A stretch of DNA of 41,246 bases, from NCBI GenBank assembly GCA_003278535.1, contig QCEG01000011.1:1-41246 (forward strand). The letters run 5' to 3'. This DNA is from Prochlorococcus sp. AG-355-N18. Lineage in GTDB: Bacteria; Cyanobacteriota; Cyanobacteriia; PCC-6307; Cyanobiaceae. Below, in pieces: positions 1 to 6,788 of this stretch (the stretch's first letter is position 1; each line of letters begins with the position of its first letter). A program made the position numbers and the translations under genes. Under the pieces are notes generated by a model. It saw only the letters and a list, made by a program, of their open reading frames with translations, was not told the origin of the DNA and ran no database searches.

Positions 1-1
1 T

Positions 2-745
2 AAAAGGCAAACTGATAATACCGCTTATTGGTTTGCTGGCGACAATAGCGACTCAATAACAGAATCAACAGGAACGATTTCTCAAGTGACAATGAGTCCT
101 AAAAATGTTGCTGCATTAACTAAATTCTCTTATTTAATGTCGCTTCAATCGACTCCAGAAATTGAGGGAATTATCAGAAATGGTTTCGTTGCCATAATAG
201 CTAATGCTATTGATGAAGCTGCATTAAATGGTTCTGGTTCTAGTAATCAACCTCTAGGAGTACTAAATCAATCTGGTATCGGTTCTGTCGCAGGTGGTAC
301 TAATGGAGCAGCAGCTACTTTAGATAATCTTATTGATTTGAAGAAAGAAGTATCTGTTGATAATGCAGATATGGCAGGTTGTTCTTTCGTTACTAACTCC
401 AAGGTAGAAGCAGCTTTATCCAAATTAAAAGATGGAAATTCTGCATATCATTTAAGTCCTTTTGCAGGGGAAATTGGTAAACAACAAATAGCCAACAGAA
501 GAATGGAAGTTACTAATGCAATTCCTTCAAACCTTACAAAGGGTTCTGGATCTAATCTTTCTGCAATACTTTATGGAAACTTTAGAGACTTATATGTGGG
601 GACTTTTGGCAGTCTCGAAATATTAGTTGATCCATATACAGATTTTGCAAAAGGTACAACAGCAGTTCGAGCAATTCAATCTCTTGATATAGCTGTAGCT
701 CATCCAGAATCTTTCGCAGCAATGAAAGACGCAATAGCAGCCTAA
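2..745 (+). CDS. Phage major capsid protein, HK97-like, C-terminal part (cut by window edge)
   Basis: The frame is open from the first bases of the window, so the N-terminus lies outside it; the ATG at 86 is internal. The visible part has the look of an HK97-fold capsid protein: an NGSGSSNQPLGVLNQ-type stretch, the TAYWFAGDN and ISQVTMSPKNVAA stretches before it, and a C-terminal segment with YGNFRDLYVGTFGSLEILVDPYTDF, typical of the P-domain and A-domain end. It would build the icosahedral shell of a phage or phage satellite. No terminase, portal or protease gene is visible here; they may lie to the left or be absent, as in satellites that borrow packaging functions. A large hairpin follows the stop. 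Family assignment is fairly secure; whether it is functional is not known. Confidence 0.82.
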   Translation, partial: KRQTDNTAYWFAGDNSDSITESTGTISQVTMSPKNVAALTKFSYLMSLQSTPEIEGIIRNGFVAIIANAIDEAALNGSGSSNQPLGVLNQSGIGSVAGGTNGAAATLDNLIDLKKEVSVDNADMAGCSFVTNSKVEAALSKLKDGNSAYHLSPFAGEIGKQQIANRRMEVTNAIPSNLTKGSGSNLSAILYGNFRDLYVGTFGSLEILVDPYTDFAKGTTAVRAIQSLDIAVAHPESFAAMKDAIAA

Positions 746-751
746 AACTTA

Positions 752-810
752 GAGGGGTAGAAGATGATTAGTTCGGGGTTGTGCTAATCTTTTTCCTCCT
801 TCTATCCCTC
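752..810. other. Long imperfect hairpin after the capsid gene
   Basis: GAGGGGTAGAAG (752-763) pairs with CTTCTATCCCTC (799-810), with one G-T wobble, and inner ATTAG/CTAAT bases extend the stem. There is no T-tract, so it is not a classical terminator; it could protect mRNA 3' ends or be a packaging or replication structure. Confidence 0.6.
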
Positions 811-825
811 AACAACCCACAAAAA

Positions 826-882
826 ATAGGTCTTTATTTTCAACTGAGGATTATTAGCAGTTGAAAGATAGGGAAGACCTTA
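826..882. other. Nested inverted repeat in phage-side intergenic region
   Basis: TTCAACTG (839-846) pairs with CAGTTGAA (858-865), nested inside AGGTCTT near 827 and AAGACCT near 873. AAGACCT is then nearly repeated. The 746-1103 gap holds this, the hairpin before it, and a third inverted repeat, CCGCT/AGCGG, near 1027-1042. I see no convincing gene in the gap. Confidence 0.5.
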
Positions 883-1103
883 AGACCTAACAGAAGTTTG
901 GAACGGGTTCTGTATATCTAAGTAATAAAACGAATTACTTACATTGAACGTATCAATACGTACATATTTCAAATTAGGTTCTTTCTCAGATTTTGCCCTA
1001 GGGGGGTATTCGAATCCCAAATTTCCGCTAGCGTCAGCGGCTCTTAATTTAGACAGCAAGCCTTGTATTATACCGTCAAAACCTAGTTATTTCAATCATT
1101 TTT

Positions 1104-1370
1104 ATGTTAGCTACGTTTACAGAGACATCTAAACTATTAGAGGTTAATAGATCAACTTTGTACAATTTAAAAGCACAAAACCTCCTCAATAAATACTTAT
1201 ATGTTGTTGAAGGAGTTAATTATTTAGAGTTAGACCAGGTGGGCAAGAAACAAAAGTTAAGTAGTTATTTAAATACAATTATCGAATGGAAAGGCAAGCA
1301 ACCATGTAAGGATTTTGATGCTAAACAATGGCTATATGAACAGGGAAAAAAACTAAATCGGTGCAAGTAG
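1104..1370 (+). CDS. Small putative helix-turn-helix protein
   Basis: This 88-residue protein has an N-terminal segment, TFTETSKLLEVNRSTLYNLK, that reads like a MerR/excisionase-type helix-turn-helix, followed by a basic tail. In this setting (capsid gene to the left, integrase to the right) an excisionase or element regulator is plausible, but that is inference. Its last codons (NRCK) and stop lie inside repeat A1, which is read on the other strand, so its 3' end may have been created or replaced when the repeat arrived. No strong ribosome-binding site is visible. Confidence 0.5.
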   Translation: MLATFTETSKLLEVNRSTLYNLKAQNLLNKYLYVVEGVNYLELDQVGKKQKLSSYLNTIIEWKGKQPCKDFDAKQWLYEQGKKLNRCK

Positions 1371-1382
1371 TAAACGTTTCAA
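1353..1382 (-). repeat. Element A copy 1 (mini-ORF repeat, TTG start)
   Basis: Reads TTG-KRLLLAPI-TAG. The initiator is TTG rather than ATG. It lies 18 bases after the stop of the TPR gene and is the leftmost copy found. Confidence 0.75.
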
Positions 1383-1400
1383 TTATTTTTGTGAATTAAT

Positions 1401-2390
1401 TCAGCATCTATATTCTCTGTAGTTCTTCTGTGCATCTTTATCTCCATATCCTTTGGCAACCTTCCAATCACTACAGGCCTTCTTAACCTTATTATTCATC
1501 CAACTATAAATATTACCTCTAGCAGTATATATATCTGCCGGAGTTATTAAATCAAAATCTCTATCTAACTCAATTTCTTCAGCCTTTTCTTGTGACGGAG
1601 CCATTGAAATAGCTGTTGTGTAGTCAGATAGAGCTTCTTCTAAATATTTTTTTGCATTTTTTCTATCCTTAATTTCCTTATATACGAAATAAAGTTCAAA
1701 CTTTGCTTCACCCAATAGAGCTGTTGCAGTGTAAGTAATCCCAAGAGGATAAATTCTTTTAATTATCAAATCCTCATTATTTTTAGAATTTTCAATTACT
1801 TTTTCAAAATGGATCAATGCTTCTTCAGCGGATTTAATAGCCAAATCTACTTTACCCTTGTCATAAAGAATAAAAGCATCATCGTAATGAAAATCTCCTT
1901 TAACAAAGTTAACGAAAGGATTATCTGGTGAAAGTTCAAAAGCCTTATTTAGTATCTTTTTAGTTTGAGATGCACTACCTCCAATATCAAAATAAAAAAT
2001 ATCTGCTTTTAAAGCGTAAGCAATTGCATAACTTTGATCTATCTCAATCGCTTTATCTACATCTTCTAAGGCTTTATCATACTCTGATAAATCATACGTA
2101 TTAATAAAGGCCCTTAATAAATATCCTTCTTTAGAATTAGGATTTTTTTTAATATAAGAATTTATTGATTTCATTGCTTTTAAAGAATCTCCCGTTTCAA
2201 AAGCAATTAGAGCCTCATCATATCCTGCTTTAATTGATAAATTATTATTTTTCTGACTAGACATACTTTCTACACAACCTTGAAAATCAGTTGCTTTCAT
2301 GCAATCCTCGGCAATTTTGGAATCTACATTTGCATTAACGGTAGTTGGAATTGCAAGAGCAGCTAACAAAGGAATTAAAAATCTTTTCAC
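1401..2390 (-). CDS. Secreted TPR-repeat protein
   Basis: A 329-residue protein with a clear signal peptide (MKRFLIPLLAALAIPTTVNA) and several tetratricopeptide-like helical pairs from about residue 50 to 290 (for example SKEGYLLRAFINTY, YAIAYALKADIFY, DIYTARGNIYSWM). TPR proteins are usually scaffolds for protein contacts, here outside the plasma membrane. The start is GTG at 2390, placed just after a diverged copy of element B. The opening residues MKRFLIP resemble the peptide encoded by element A (MKRLLLAP), which suggests that A may derive from a signal-peptide coding start. Partner and pathway are unknown. Confidence 0.75.
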   Translation of the reverse strand: MKRFLIPLLAALAIPTTVNANVDSKIAEDCMKATDFQGCVESMSSQKNNNLSIKAGYDEALIAFETGDSLKAMKSINSYIKKNPNSKEGYLLRAFINTYDLSEYDKALEDVDKAIEIDQSYAIAYALKADIFYFDIGGSASQTKKILNKAFELSPDNPFVNFVKGDFHYDDAFILYDKGKVDLAIKSAEEALIHFEKVIENSKNNEDLIIKRIYPLGITYTATALLGEAKFELYFVYKEIKDRKNAKKYLEEALSDYTTAISMAPSQEKAEEIELDRDFDLITPADIYTARGNIYSWMNNKVKKACSDWKVAKGYGDKDAQKNYREYRC

Positions 2391-2434
2391 AAAATAAAAG
2401 GAGCTAATTGCCTTTATTGTATATCATCTATCAA
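2391..2434 (-). promoter_or_regulatory. Element B copy, diverged
   Basis: TTGATAGATGATA is a decayed TTGACAGTCGATC core. It is followed by TACAAT (-10-like) and an AAAGG-CAATTAGCT-CCTTTT hairpin that runs into the GTG start of the TPR gene. Confidence 0.6.
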
Positions 2435-2472
2435 TTATTAACTATTAGCGGTGCAAGTACTAGGCGTTTCAT
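2431..2472 (-). repeat. Element A copy 2
   Basis: Encodes MKRLVLAPLIVNN-TGA. The TGA is shared with the start of the following B copy (AATTGATAG). It lies about 30 bases after the true stop of the broken gene upstream. Confidence 0.8.
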
Positions 2473-2501
2473 CAGGCCTAAACTTATGTTTAAACTTTGA
2501 G

Positions 2502-2795
2502 CTAATACCTCATTCTTAAATCACAATCATTAGTAATTTTGATTTGATTTCTATAACCAAGTGCCATTTGATTCATTGCTTCTTCTGAAAAATTACTTTT
2601 TTCAATTCACCTAGCAAATCTAGAAATTAAACTTTCAACCTCATATTTTGAGTAACCTTCCCAAAGTAAAAAACAAGCGAAAGCTGCTGTCCCTTCTCCA
2701 AAACCAGATTTTCTAAAATTAGATTTAGCTGGACTAGTTAATGATCCATTAATGGCAATTAAAGTTAAAAAAGTAATTAGATGTTTTTTTCGCAT
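2502..2795 (-). pseudogene. Small secreted-type protein interrupted by an in-frame TGA
   Basis: From ATG 2795 the frame gives 62 residues, beginning with a signal-like segment (MRKKHLITFLTLIAINGS), then meets TGA at 2607-2609. Beyond it the same frame continues without indel for 34 more residues (IEKSNFSEEAMNQMALGY... DLRMRY) to TAG at 2502-2504, with coding-like composition. A single substitution restores a 97-residue protein. The family is unknown. The start lies just after the hairpin of a complete element B; the TTG at 2801 is less likely. A recent nonsense mutation is the simplest reading; recoding is possible but has no support here. Confidence 0.7.
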
Positions 2796-2837
2796 TAACA
2801 AGGAGCTAATTGCCCCTTATTGTAGATCGACTGTCAA
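2796..2837 (-). promoter_or_regulatory. Element B copy, full
   Basis: The core TTGACAGTCGATC is followed by TACAAT and the hairpin AAGG-GGCAATTAGCT-CCTT, which ends five bases before ATG 2795. Its first bases overlap the stop of element A copy 3. Confidence 0.75.
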
Positions 2838-2875
2838 TTACTAACTATTAGCGGTGCAAGTAATAAGCGTTTCAT
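2834..2875 (-). repeat. Element A copy 3 (closest to consensus)
   Basis: Encodes MKRLLLAPLIVSN-TGA. It begins 15 bases after the stop of the two-TM protein gene and fuses directly into element B. Confidence 0.85.
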
Positions 2876-2890
2876 AATTCACTTCGTTTT

Positions 2891-3145
2891 TTATATCATA
2901 CTTTTTCTTACATGTTTGAAGACCTTGAAAACTATAAAATGCCAATACAAAAGGATTAACCCTAAGAAACCCAATAATATTAATAATGAGATTGCTAAAG
3001 AACTAATATTAGTTCCCCCTGGAGAGGCAAGACCCATTAACAACCAAAAGCCAATAAGGGACATTAATATAAACGAGCCTATTAAACTTCCTAGCAATAA
3101 AGCAGATAGTCCTAACAATCTACTTACTAAAATTAAACGTTTCAT
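2891..3145 (-). CDS. Small two-helix membrane protein
   Basis: An 84-residue protein dominated by two hydrophobic stretches (about residues 8-42 and 48-72) with a basic tail (KVFKHVRKSMI). I do not recognise the family. Its start, ATGAAACGTTTA, is itself an element-A-like opening (MKRLILVS) and overlaps the TGA of A copy 4 by ATGA, so A copy 4 and this gene could be translationally coupled. Confidence 0.6.
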   Translation of the reverse strand: MKRLILVSRLLGLSALLLGSLIGSFILMSLIGFWLLMGLASPGGTNISSLAISLLILLGFLGLILLYWHFIVFKVFKHVRKSMI

Positions 3146-3177
3146 AAAATAAGCGGTCCAAGTAGTAAACGTTTCAT
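3142..3177 (-). repeat. Element A copy 4
   Basis: Encodes MKRLLLGPLIL-TGA. Its ATG follows the TAA of the upstream gene with no gap, and its TGA overlaps the next gene's ATG. Confidence 0.8.
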
Positions 3178-3816
3178 TTAACTACCTTTAAGAGTATTCA
3201 ATAAGTCAATAAAGTCCTCTTCAAGTGCTATTCCAGTATTCTTCCCATCCAAAGTCATGAACTTTACTCTAAAAAATATCCCCTTACCATCTACTACCCC
3301 AACACGATGATGTTCCGCCTCCCATCTTATATTTGCTGATTTGGTAAATGTATCAATTAAAAAAGGGTTAGCAAAAAACAATTTCCATCCTGCAGTTGCA
3401 CAAAAAACTATTCTCTTATCTGTGAAATAAATAGTACCAAAATTTGTAACATGCCTAATACTAAACCAATATGCTCTAGGTTTTAAAAGGAGCATTTTTT
3501 CATCTTTTTTCAATTCAAATCTAATATTTTTAGGTCTTCTAAACCATAAATACCAACTATACCAATACCAAGGAACATATATTAATATTCCTCCAATTAT
3601 ATTTTCCAACTTATCAAACAAATTTTGTCCAGCTTCAGTCCAATCAAAAATAAAAACGTCTATAACAATTTGTAGTAACCATGCACAGAAAAACCAAAAA
3701 ATAAGAAAACCAATATTTAAACTTAAAAGAATTTTCCTGTTTTGTTTTTTGCCTTTAAAGAATTGATAACCAATAAAGCCAAGCAATATGGGTAAAAGAA
3801 TTACAGCTTCAGTCAA
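3178..3816 (-). CDS. Membrane protein with GRAM/PH-like C-terminal domain
   Basis: 212 residues. The N-terminal third has about three hydrophobic segments; the C-terminal half (about 105-210) contains GTIYFTDKRIVFCA, a stretch typical of bacterial PH/GRAM-like domains. Function unknown, probably at the membrane. The only usable start I see is TTG at 3816, directly after the T-tract of an element B hairpin. The stop is immediately followed by A copy 4. The domain call rests on one motif. Confidence 0.6.
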   Translation of the reverse strand: MTEAVILLPILLGFIGYQFFKGKKQNRKILLSLNIGFLIFWFFCAWLLQIVIDVFIFDWTEAGQNLFDKLENIIGGILIYVPWYWYSWYLWFRRPKNIRFELKKDEKMLLLKPRAYWFSIRHVTNFGTIYFTDKRIVFCATAGWKLFFANPFLIDTFTKSANIRWEAEHHRVGVVDGKGIFFRVKFMTLDGKNTGIALEEDFIDLLNTLKGS

Positions 3817-3860
3817 TAAAAAAAAGGGCTAATTGCCCCTTATTGTAGATCGACTGTCAA
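3817..3860 (-). terminator. Element B copy with strong terminator-like hairpin
   Basis: The core TTGACAGTCGATC is followed by TACAAT, then GGGC-AATTA-GCCC and eight T. It lies between the integrase stop and the TTG start of the next gene, so it can act as the integrase terminator, as a promoter/leader for the next gene, or both. Confidence 0.75.
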
Positions 3861-3869
3861 TCAATACCA

Positions 3870-5054
3870 TTATGCTACTTGCTTATTCCTATTGCTATAT
3901 AAATCAGTTGTTCCACTAGGTTTAAATCTTCCATAATTTTGAAGATGCACTTCTTGAGTGTGACCCATAGCTTCAGCAATATTATTTATAGGAAATCCAG
4001 AGGCATGAGATTCTTTTGCGTATCTATGACGGAAGGCATAAGGAACTAAGGATTCGCCTTGAATTTTTGCTTGTTTTTTAAATATTATCCAGTTTTTGTT
4101 TCTTTCTAAATGCTTTCTTAATCCATTAGCTGCACTATTTCCTAATGATGGAAGTTCTTCTCCTTTTTCTATTCTTTCTTGTAATTTCCAATCAATAAAC
4201 CCTTTTCCGTCTTTAACTAATAAAGGAGCTAATTGTCTGGGTTCTGTCTTTTGTCCTTTAGTTCCTCCCATAGATTTTCTATAGATGCACCATAATTCTT
4301 TTCCGTTAATTCCTTTCTTAATAACAAGGTGTCTCAGTTCCTCAGGACGTAATCCATAAACACTTAATAATTGATAAGCAAATTGCCAAGATTGATTATT
4401 CTCTGAAGCTATTAATTGAAGAATTTGTTCATCTTCCAAGGCATAACCAACTCTTTTTACTTTTAAAGTTTCTCTTAGTTTTACAGGTGCATATATGTTA
4501 GAAATCTTTGCTCTAAGAACTGCCCACTCAAGAAATTTATAAATAACTCTTTTTGCAATTTGTCTCGACCTACTTCCCTCTTCCCATTGTTCAAGGCAAG
4601 ATATCATTAATTCTTCGCCTCCCGATGGTTTACCTTTCGATTTTTCTAATAGCTCTTGGCATTTATGGAGTACTGGGACGTAGGATTTATTCCATGTTTT
4701 ATCCGAGGCGGTAACGCAAAATTTTCTAAATTCTTTGAATATTTCGTCAAAATCTATTTTTCCCTTATTACTTATACTTTCAACAACCTTACAAGATTTT
4801 TTTAAATTTCCTCTTCCTATATCTGAATAAAAGTTCTCATATATTTTTATTATTCTTCTAGCTGCTTTAAATAGATCATTTTTTGACCATTCATAGTTCA
4901 ACATTATTGATTGATATTGTCCGTTGTCTCTTACCTCTAACTGAACTGAACCTCTCCTGTTTGAGATATACCATTTAGCATCAGCAGCCATTTCAGCCCT
5001 CATGGTATCTCTGGCAGCCTTTACCCAATCTTCTGTATGAACTTTTTTTGGCAT
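3870..5054 (-). CDS. Tyrosine recombinase / integrase
   Basis: About 394 residues from ATG 5054 (MPKKVHTEDW); in-frame sequence extends to 5132 but looks like leader. The catalytic domain is in the C-terminal half: first arginine in YGLRPEELRHL, the HxxR region as YAFRHRYAKE (Tyr where most families have the first His), AMGHTQ, and the nucleophile in NYGRF. Such enzymes cut and rejoin DNA at short att sites, often in tRNA genes. Its upstream side faces a tRNA-Pro 3' fragment about 150 bases away, the usual integrase-next-to-att layout. With the capsid gene to the left, this supports a satellite-like integrative element. The His-to-Tyr change may be family-specific; activity is untested. Confidence 0.9.
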   Translation of the reverse strand: MPKKVHTEDWVKAARDTMRAEMAADAKWYISNRRGSVQLEVRDNGQYQSIMLNYEWSKNDLFKAARRIIKIYENFYSDIGRGNLKKSCKVVESISNKGKIDFDEIFKEFRKFCVTASDKTWNKSYVPVLHKCQELLEKSKGKPSGGEELMISCLEQWEEGSRSRQIAKRVIYKFLEWAVLRAKISNIYAPVKLRETLKVKRVGYALEDEQILQLIASENNQSWQFAYQLLSVYGLRPEELRHLVIKKGINGKELWCIYRKSMGGTKGQKTEPRQLAPLLVKDGKGFIDWKLQERIEKGEELPSLGNSAANGLRKHLERNKNWIIFKKQAKIQGESLVPYAFRHRYAKESHASGFPINNIAEAMGHTQEVHLQNYGRFKPSGTTDLYSNRNKQVA

Positions 5055-5200
5055 TAGCACTAGGTCATTTCCTAGCCCTATTGTACGAAAACTGTACGAA
5101 AGGAACAACCTTATGTAAACAAAGCTGGACACTGCCAGACAGGGAAAATAGTTTATATCTATTGTTATGACTGAGATCCTAGGTTCTCACTTATTTTGGG

Positions 5201-5250
5201 TTAGTGCTTTGGGAGCATTAGGTCGGGAGTTCGAATCTCCCTGCCCCGAC
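5201..5250 (+). pseudogene. tRNA-Pro(UGG) 3' fragment, probable attachment site
   Basis: The anticodon arm AGTGC-TTTGGGA-GCATT (anticodon TGG) is followed by a five-base variable loop, T-arm GGGAG-TTCGAAT-CTCCC, acceptor TGCCCCG and discriminator A. The D-arm and 5' acceptor strand are missing: the sequence to the left does not supply CGGGGCA. A 3' half-tRNA beside an integrase is the signature of a recombined att site. Because the fragment reads rightward, the element should lie to its left, with the intact tRNA outside the window. Confidence 0.85.
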
Positions 5251-5279
5251 TGGCTTTTCAGCGAAGGCCAAAACCCACC

Positions 5280-5300
5280 TTGGGAAAAAATTGGGAAAAT
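5280..5300 (+). repeat. Two direct TTGGGAAAA repeats, 11-bp period
   Basis: TTGGGAAAA at 5280 and 5291, 30 bases beyond the tRNA fragment. They could be arm-type integrase sites; that is inference. Confidence 0.45.
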
Positions 5301-5421
5301 GACCTCCTTTTAGCAGGTTTTCTTATGGTTTTTCCCTAGACTTAATAGAATTTTCTTGAATTTTTTAGGATATAAGCCTACCTTATATAGATAAATAGAT
5401 ATGGTTGCTATCCTTATTGGC

Positions 5422-5439
5422 AGATGGCTATTAAATATT
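5422..5439 (+). promoter_or_regulatory. Leader repeat AGATGGCTATTAA-TATT, copy 1
   Basis: AGATGGCTATTAAATATT lies just before the start of the gene at 5448. The same motif with one change precedes the minus-strand gene at 8440. A second class of shared gene leader. Confidence 0.5.
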
Positions 5440-5447
5440 GATATTTA

Positions 5448-5765
5448 ATGTTGCGACTTCTTCCCTTACCGATTTTCATTTGCATTTATCTGTTCTCTTG
5501 GTGGAGATGTAAAAAAAATATTATCGCTAGTGATAAACAATTAAAACCTTGCATTGATTGGGCATATATAAAAAATTTACCTCTCCCACCAAAACCTTCA
5601 TTTGTCGAATTTTATATTGTTTATGTTTCTTCTTTTTTTAAATTTCCCTTCGGGATAATTATTCAACAACTACCTTTCGCAAAGAAAGTAAGATACTACG
5701 AAAGAGAAATGAAATTAATATTTAATAAATGGAATCTAGAAAAAATTAAAAAAATAATTAACTAA
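5448..5765 (+). CDS. Hypothetical protein with N-terminal membrane anchor
   Basis: 105 residues: a short hydrophobic N-terminus (MLRLLPLPIFICIYLFSW), then a basic, aromatic-rich region and an amphipathic C-terminal helix with many Lys. No family recognised. It lies between the two tRNA fragments and shares its leader motif with the gene at 8021-8440. Confidence 0.5.
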   Translation: MLRLLPLPIFICIYLFSWWRCKKNIIASDKQLKPCIDWAYIKNLPLPPKPSFVEFYIVYVSSFFKFPFGIIIQQLPFAKKVRYYEREMKLIFNKWNLEKIKKIIN

Positions 5766-5766
5766 T

Positions 5767-5880
5767 TTATTGATATGTCTGAAGTAGAGATATATAAATT
5801 CCTAATAATACAAATATTGCTACACCTATTCCCATAACTGTAGTTGGTGAATTATTCCAAAGGTTAGTTAAAAATTCCAT
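5767..5880 (-). CDS. Single-TM miniprotein (37 aa)
   Basis: MEFLTNLWNNSPTTVMGIGV then a hydrophobic stretch ending SLLQTYQ. One membrane span. ATG start and clean stop; converges with the gene at 5448-5765. Size and shape recall small photosystem or stress membrane peptides, but no specific match is recognised. Confidence 0.5.
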   Translation of the reverse strand: MEFLTNLWNNSPTTVMGIGVAIFVLLGIYISLLQTYQ

Positions 5881-5888
5881 TTGGAAGT

Positions 5889-6014
5889 TTAAACTTTTTT
5901 AGCTCTATTAGCTCTATTCATTACTTTTCTAAAAATATTATTTTTAATTGATATATCAGAAATACAATAAAGTGCTAAAAACAAAATTACTTTTGCAAAA
6001 AATGAGATTTGCAT
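5889..6014 (-). CDS. Single-TM miniprotein with basic tail (41 aa)
   Basis: MQISFFAKVILFLALYCISD followed by a basic tail (FRKVMNRANRAKKV). One N-terminal span with positive residues after it. It lies 8 bases upstream of the preceding miniprotein on the same strand, so the two probably form a pair. Confidence 0.45.
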   Translation of the reverse strand: MQISFFAKVILFLALYCISDISIKNNIFRKVMNRANRAKKV

Positions 6015-6100
6015 AATAAAGATAACTCTATACTCATAAAAGCAAATTTCACTAAACCTGCCAATTTTTCAGAAGAACTCATAGGAGGTATTTTTAATAA

Positions 6101-6142
6101 TTGACAGTCGATTTAAAATAAGGTGCAACTAGTTCCTTTTTA
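6101..6142 (+). promoter_or_regulatory. Element B copy on the plus strand
   Basis: TTGACAGTCGATT, then TAAAAT, then an AAGG-TGCAACTAGTT-CCTT hairpin with T5, ending two bases before the ATG at 6143. It is the only B copy in this orientation and opens a complete B-gene-A unit. Confidence 0.75.
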
Positions 6143-6526
6143 ATGTCAAGTATTCAAGCCATAGAAAATTTAATTAATGGTTATGCAACTAGTGAAGATT
6201 CTTCTTTTCTAATACCGAATGCAACTGAAGATTTTTTGGCTGTAAGGCCAAGTGGGAATCCAATCTCTGCGGAGGGATTAGTGGGGATGTTTGATAGTAA
6301 AGATTTAGTTGCAGAATCCTCAGAACTAATCAAAACCCACAAAATTGAAATTTACGGTGAGGTAGCATACGCGGTTTTCACTTTGAATGAAATCTTCAGT
6401 TATAAAGGAAATCAAAATAAAGATCTTTCAACTTATACTTGCATTTTTAAAAACGAAAACGGTACATGGAAATATGCCTGGATGCAAAGATCACAAGGAA
6501 CTACTGATATGAAAACTTGGGAATAA
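6143..6526 (+). CDS. NTF2-like (SnoaL-type fold) protein, paralogue 1
   Basis: 127 residues with an NTF2/SnoaL-like pattern: an N-terminal helix, DFLAVRPSGNPISAEG, alternating strands, and a C-terminal KNENGTWKYAWMQRS. Members are small cone-shaped dimers used as enzymes or binding modules; no catalytic residue can be assigned. The protein at 9094-9483 is a clear paralogue (shared RPSGNPISA and WMQRS). It is the core of a stand-alone cassette: element B ends two bases before the ATG, and element A starts at the base after the TAA. Orientation is opposite to all other cassettes. Confidence 0.75.
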   Translation: MSSIQAIENLINGYATSEDSSFLIPNATEDFLAVRPSGNPISAEGLVGMFDSKDLVAESSELIKTHKIEIYGEVAYAVFTLNEIFSYKGNQNKDLSTYTCIFKNENGTWKYAWMQRSQGTTDMKTWE

Positions 6527-6556
6527 ATGAAACGCTTTCTACTTGGACCACATTAA
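6527..6556 (+). repeat. Element A copy 5 (plus strand)
   Basis: Encodes MKRFLLGPH-TAA, beginning directly after the stop of the NTF2-like gene. Confidence 0.8.
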
Positions 6557-6681
6557 ATTCTCAACAAGCAACACTAAATAGGTTCTTTCTGCCTGTGCGT
6601 GTGTGGGTAATTTCAGACCCCGAAATCTTCCTAGGTACAACCCTCCATATTTAGTGAGACTTTTAAAACCTTATGGAGCAA

Positions 6682-6713
6682 GCGGTCGCAGGCTCGAATC
6701 CTGTCGCCCCGAC
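6682..6713 (+). pseudogene. Second tRNA 3' fragment
   Basis: T-arm GCAGG-CTCGAAT-CCTGT (one G-T pair), acceptor CGCCCCG, then A. No foldable anticodon arm is visible upstream, so the isoacceptor cannot be named. G72/A73 would suit tRNA-Pro, but weakly. It reads in the same direction as the fragment at 5250, which suggests a second att scar and tandem or nested insertions. Confidence 0.65.
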
Positions 6714-6734
6714 TCATAAAAAACCAAGTCATAG

Positions 6735-6760
6735 AGAGAGTTCCCCAGACTCTCTTTTTT
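6735..6760 (+). terminator. Rho-independent terminator after tRNA fragment
   Basis: AGAGAGT-(7)-ACTCTCT followed by T6. Probably the original terminator of the tRNA from which the fragment came. Confidence 0.8.
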
Positions 6761-6788
6761 ATTGTAAAGAAGTTGGAATGATGAGACT

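Noticed and set aside
996..1022. tRNA-like T-arm, GGGG-TATTCGAAT-CCC
   Set aside because: The base before TTC is A rather than G, the stem is out of register and no acceptor strand follows. Probably chance.
944..1132. Plus-strand ORF of 62 codons after the capsid gene
   Set aside because: It runs through inverted repeats and a tRNA-like stretch, has irregular composition and overlaps the more convincing HTH gene.
5150..5250. Intact tRNA-Pro gene
   Set aside because: Only the anticodon arm, T-arm and 3' acceptor strand are present; the D-arm and 5' strand cannot be found upstream.
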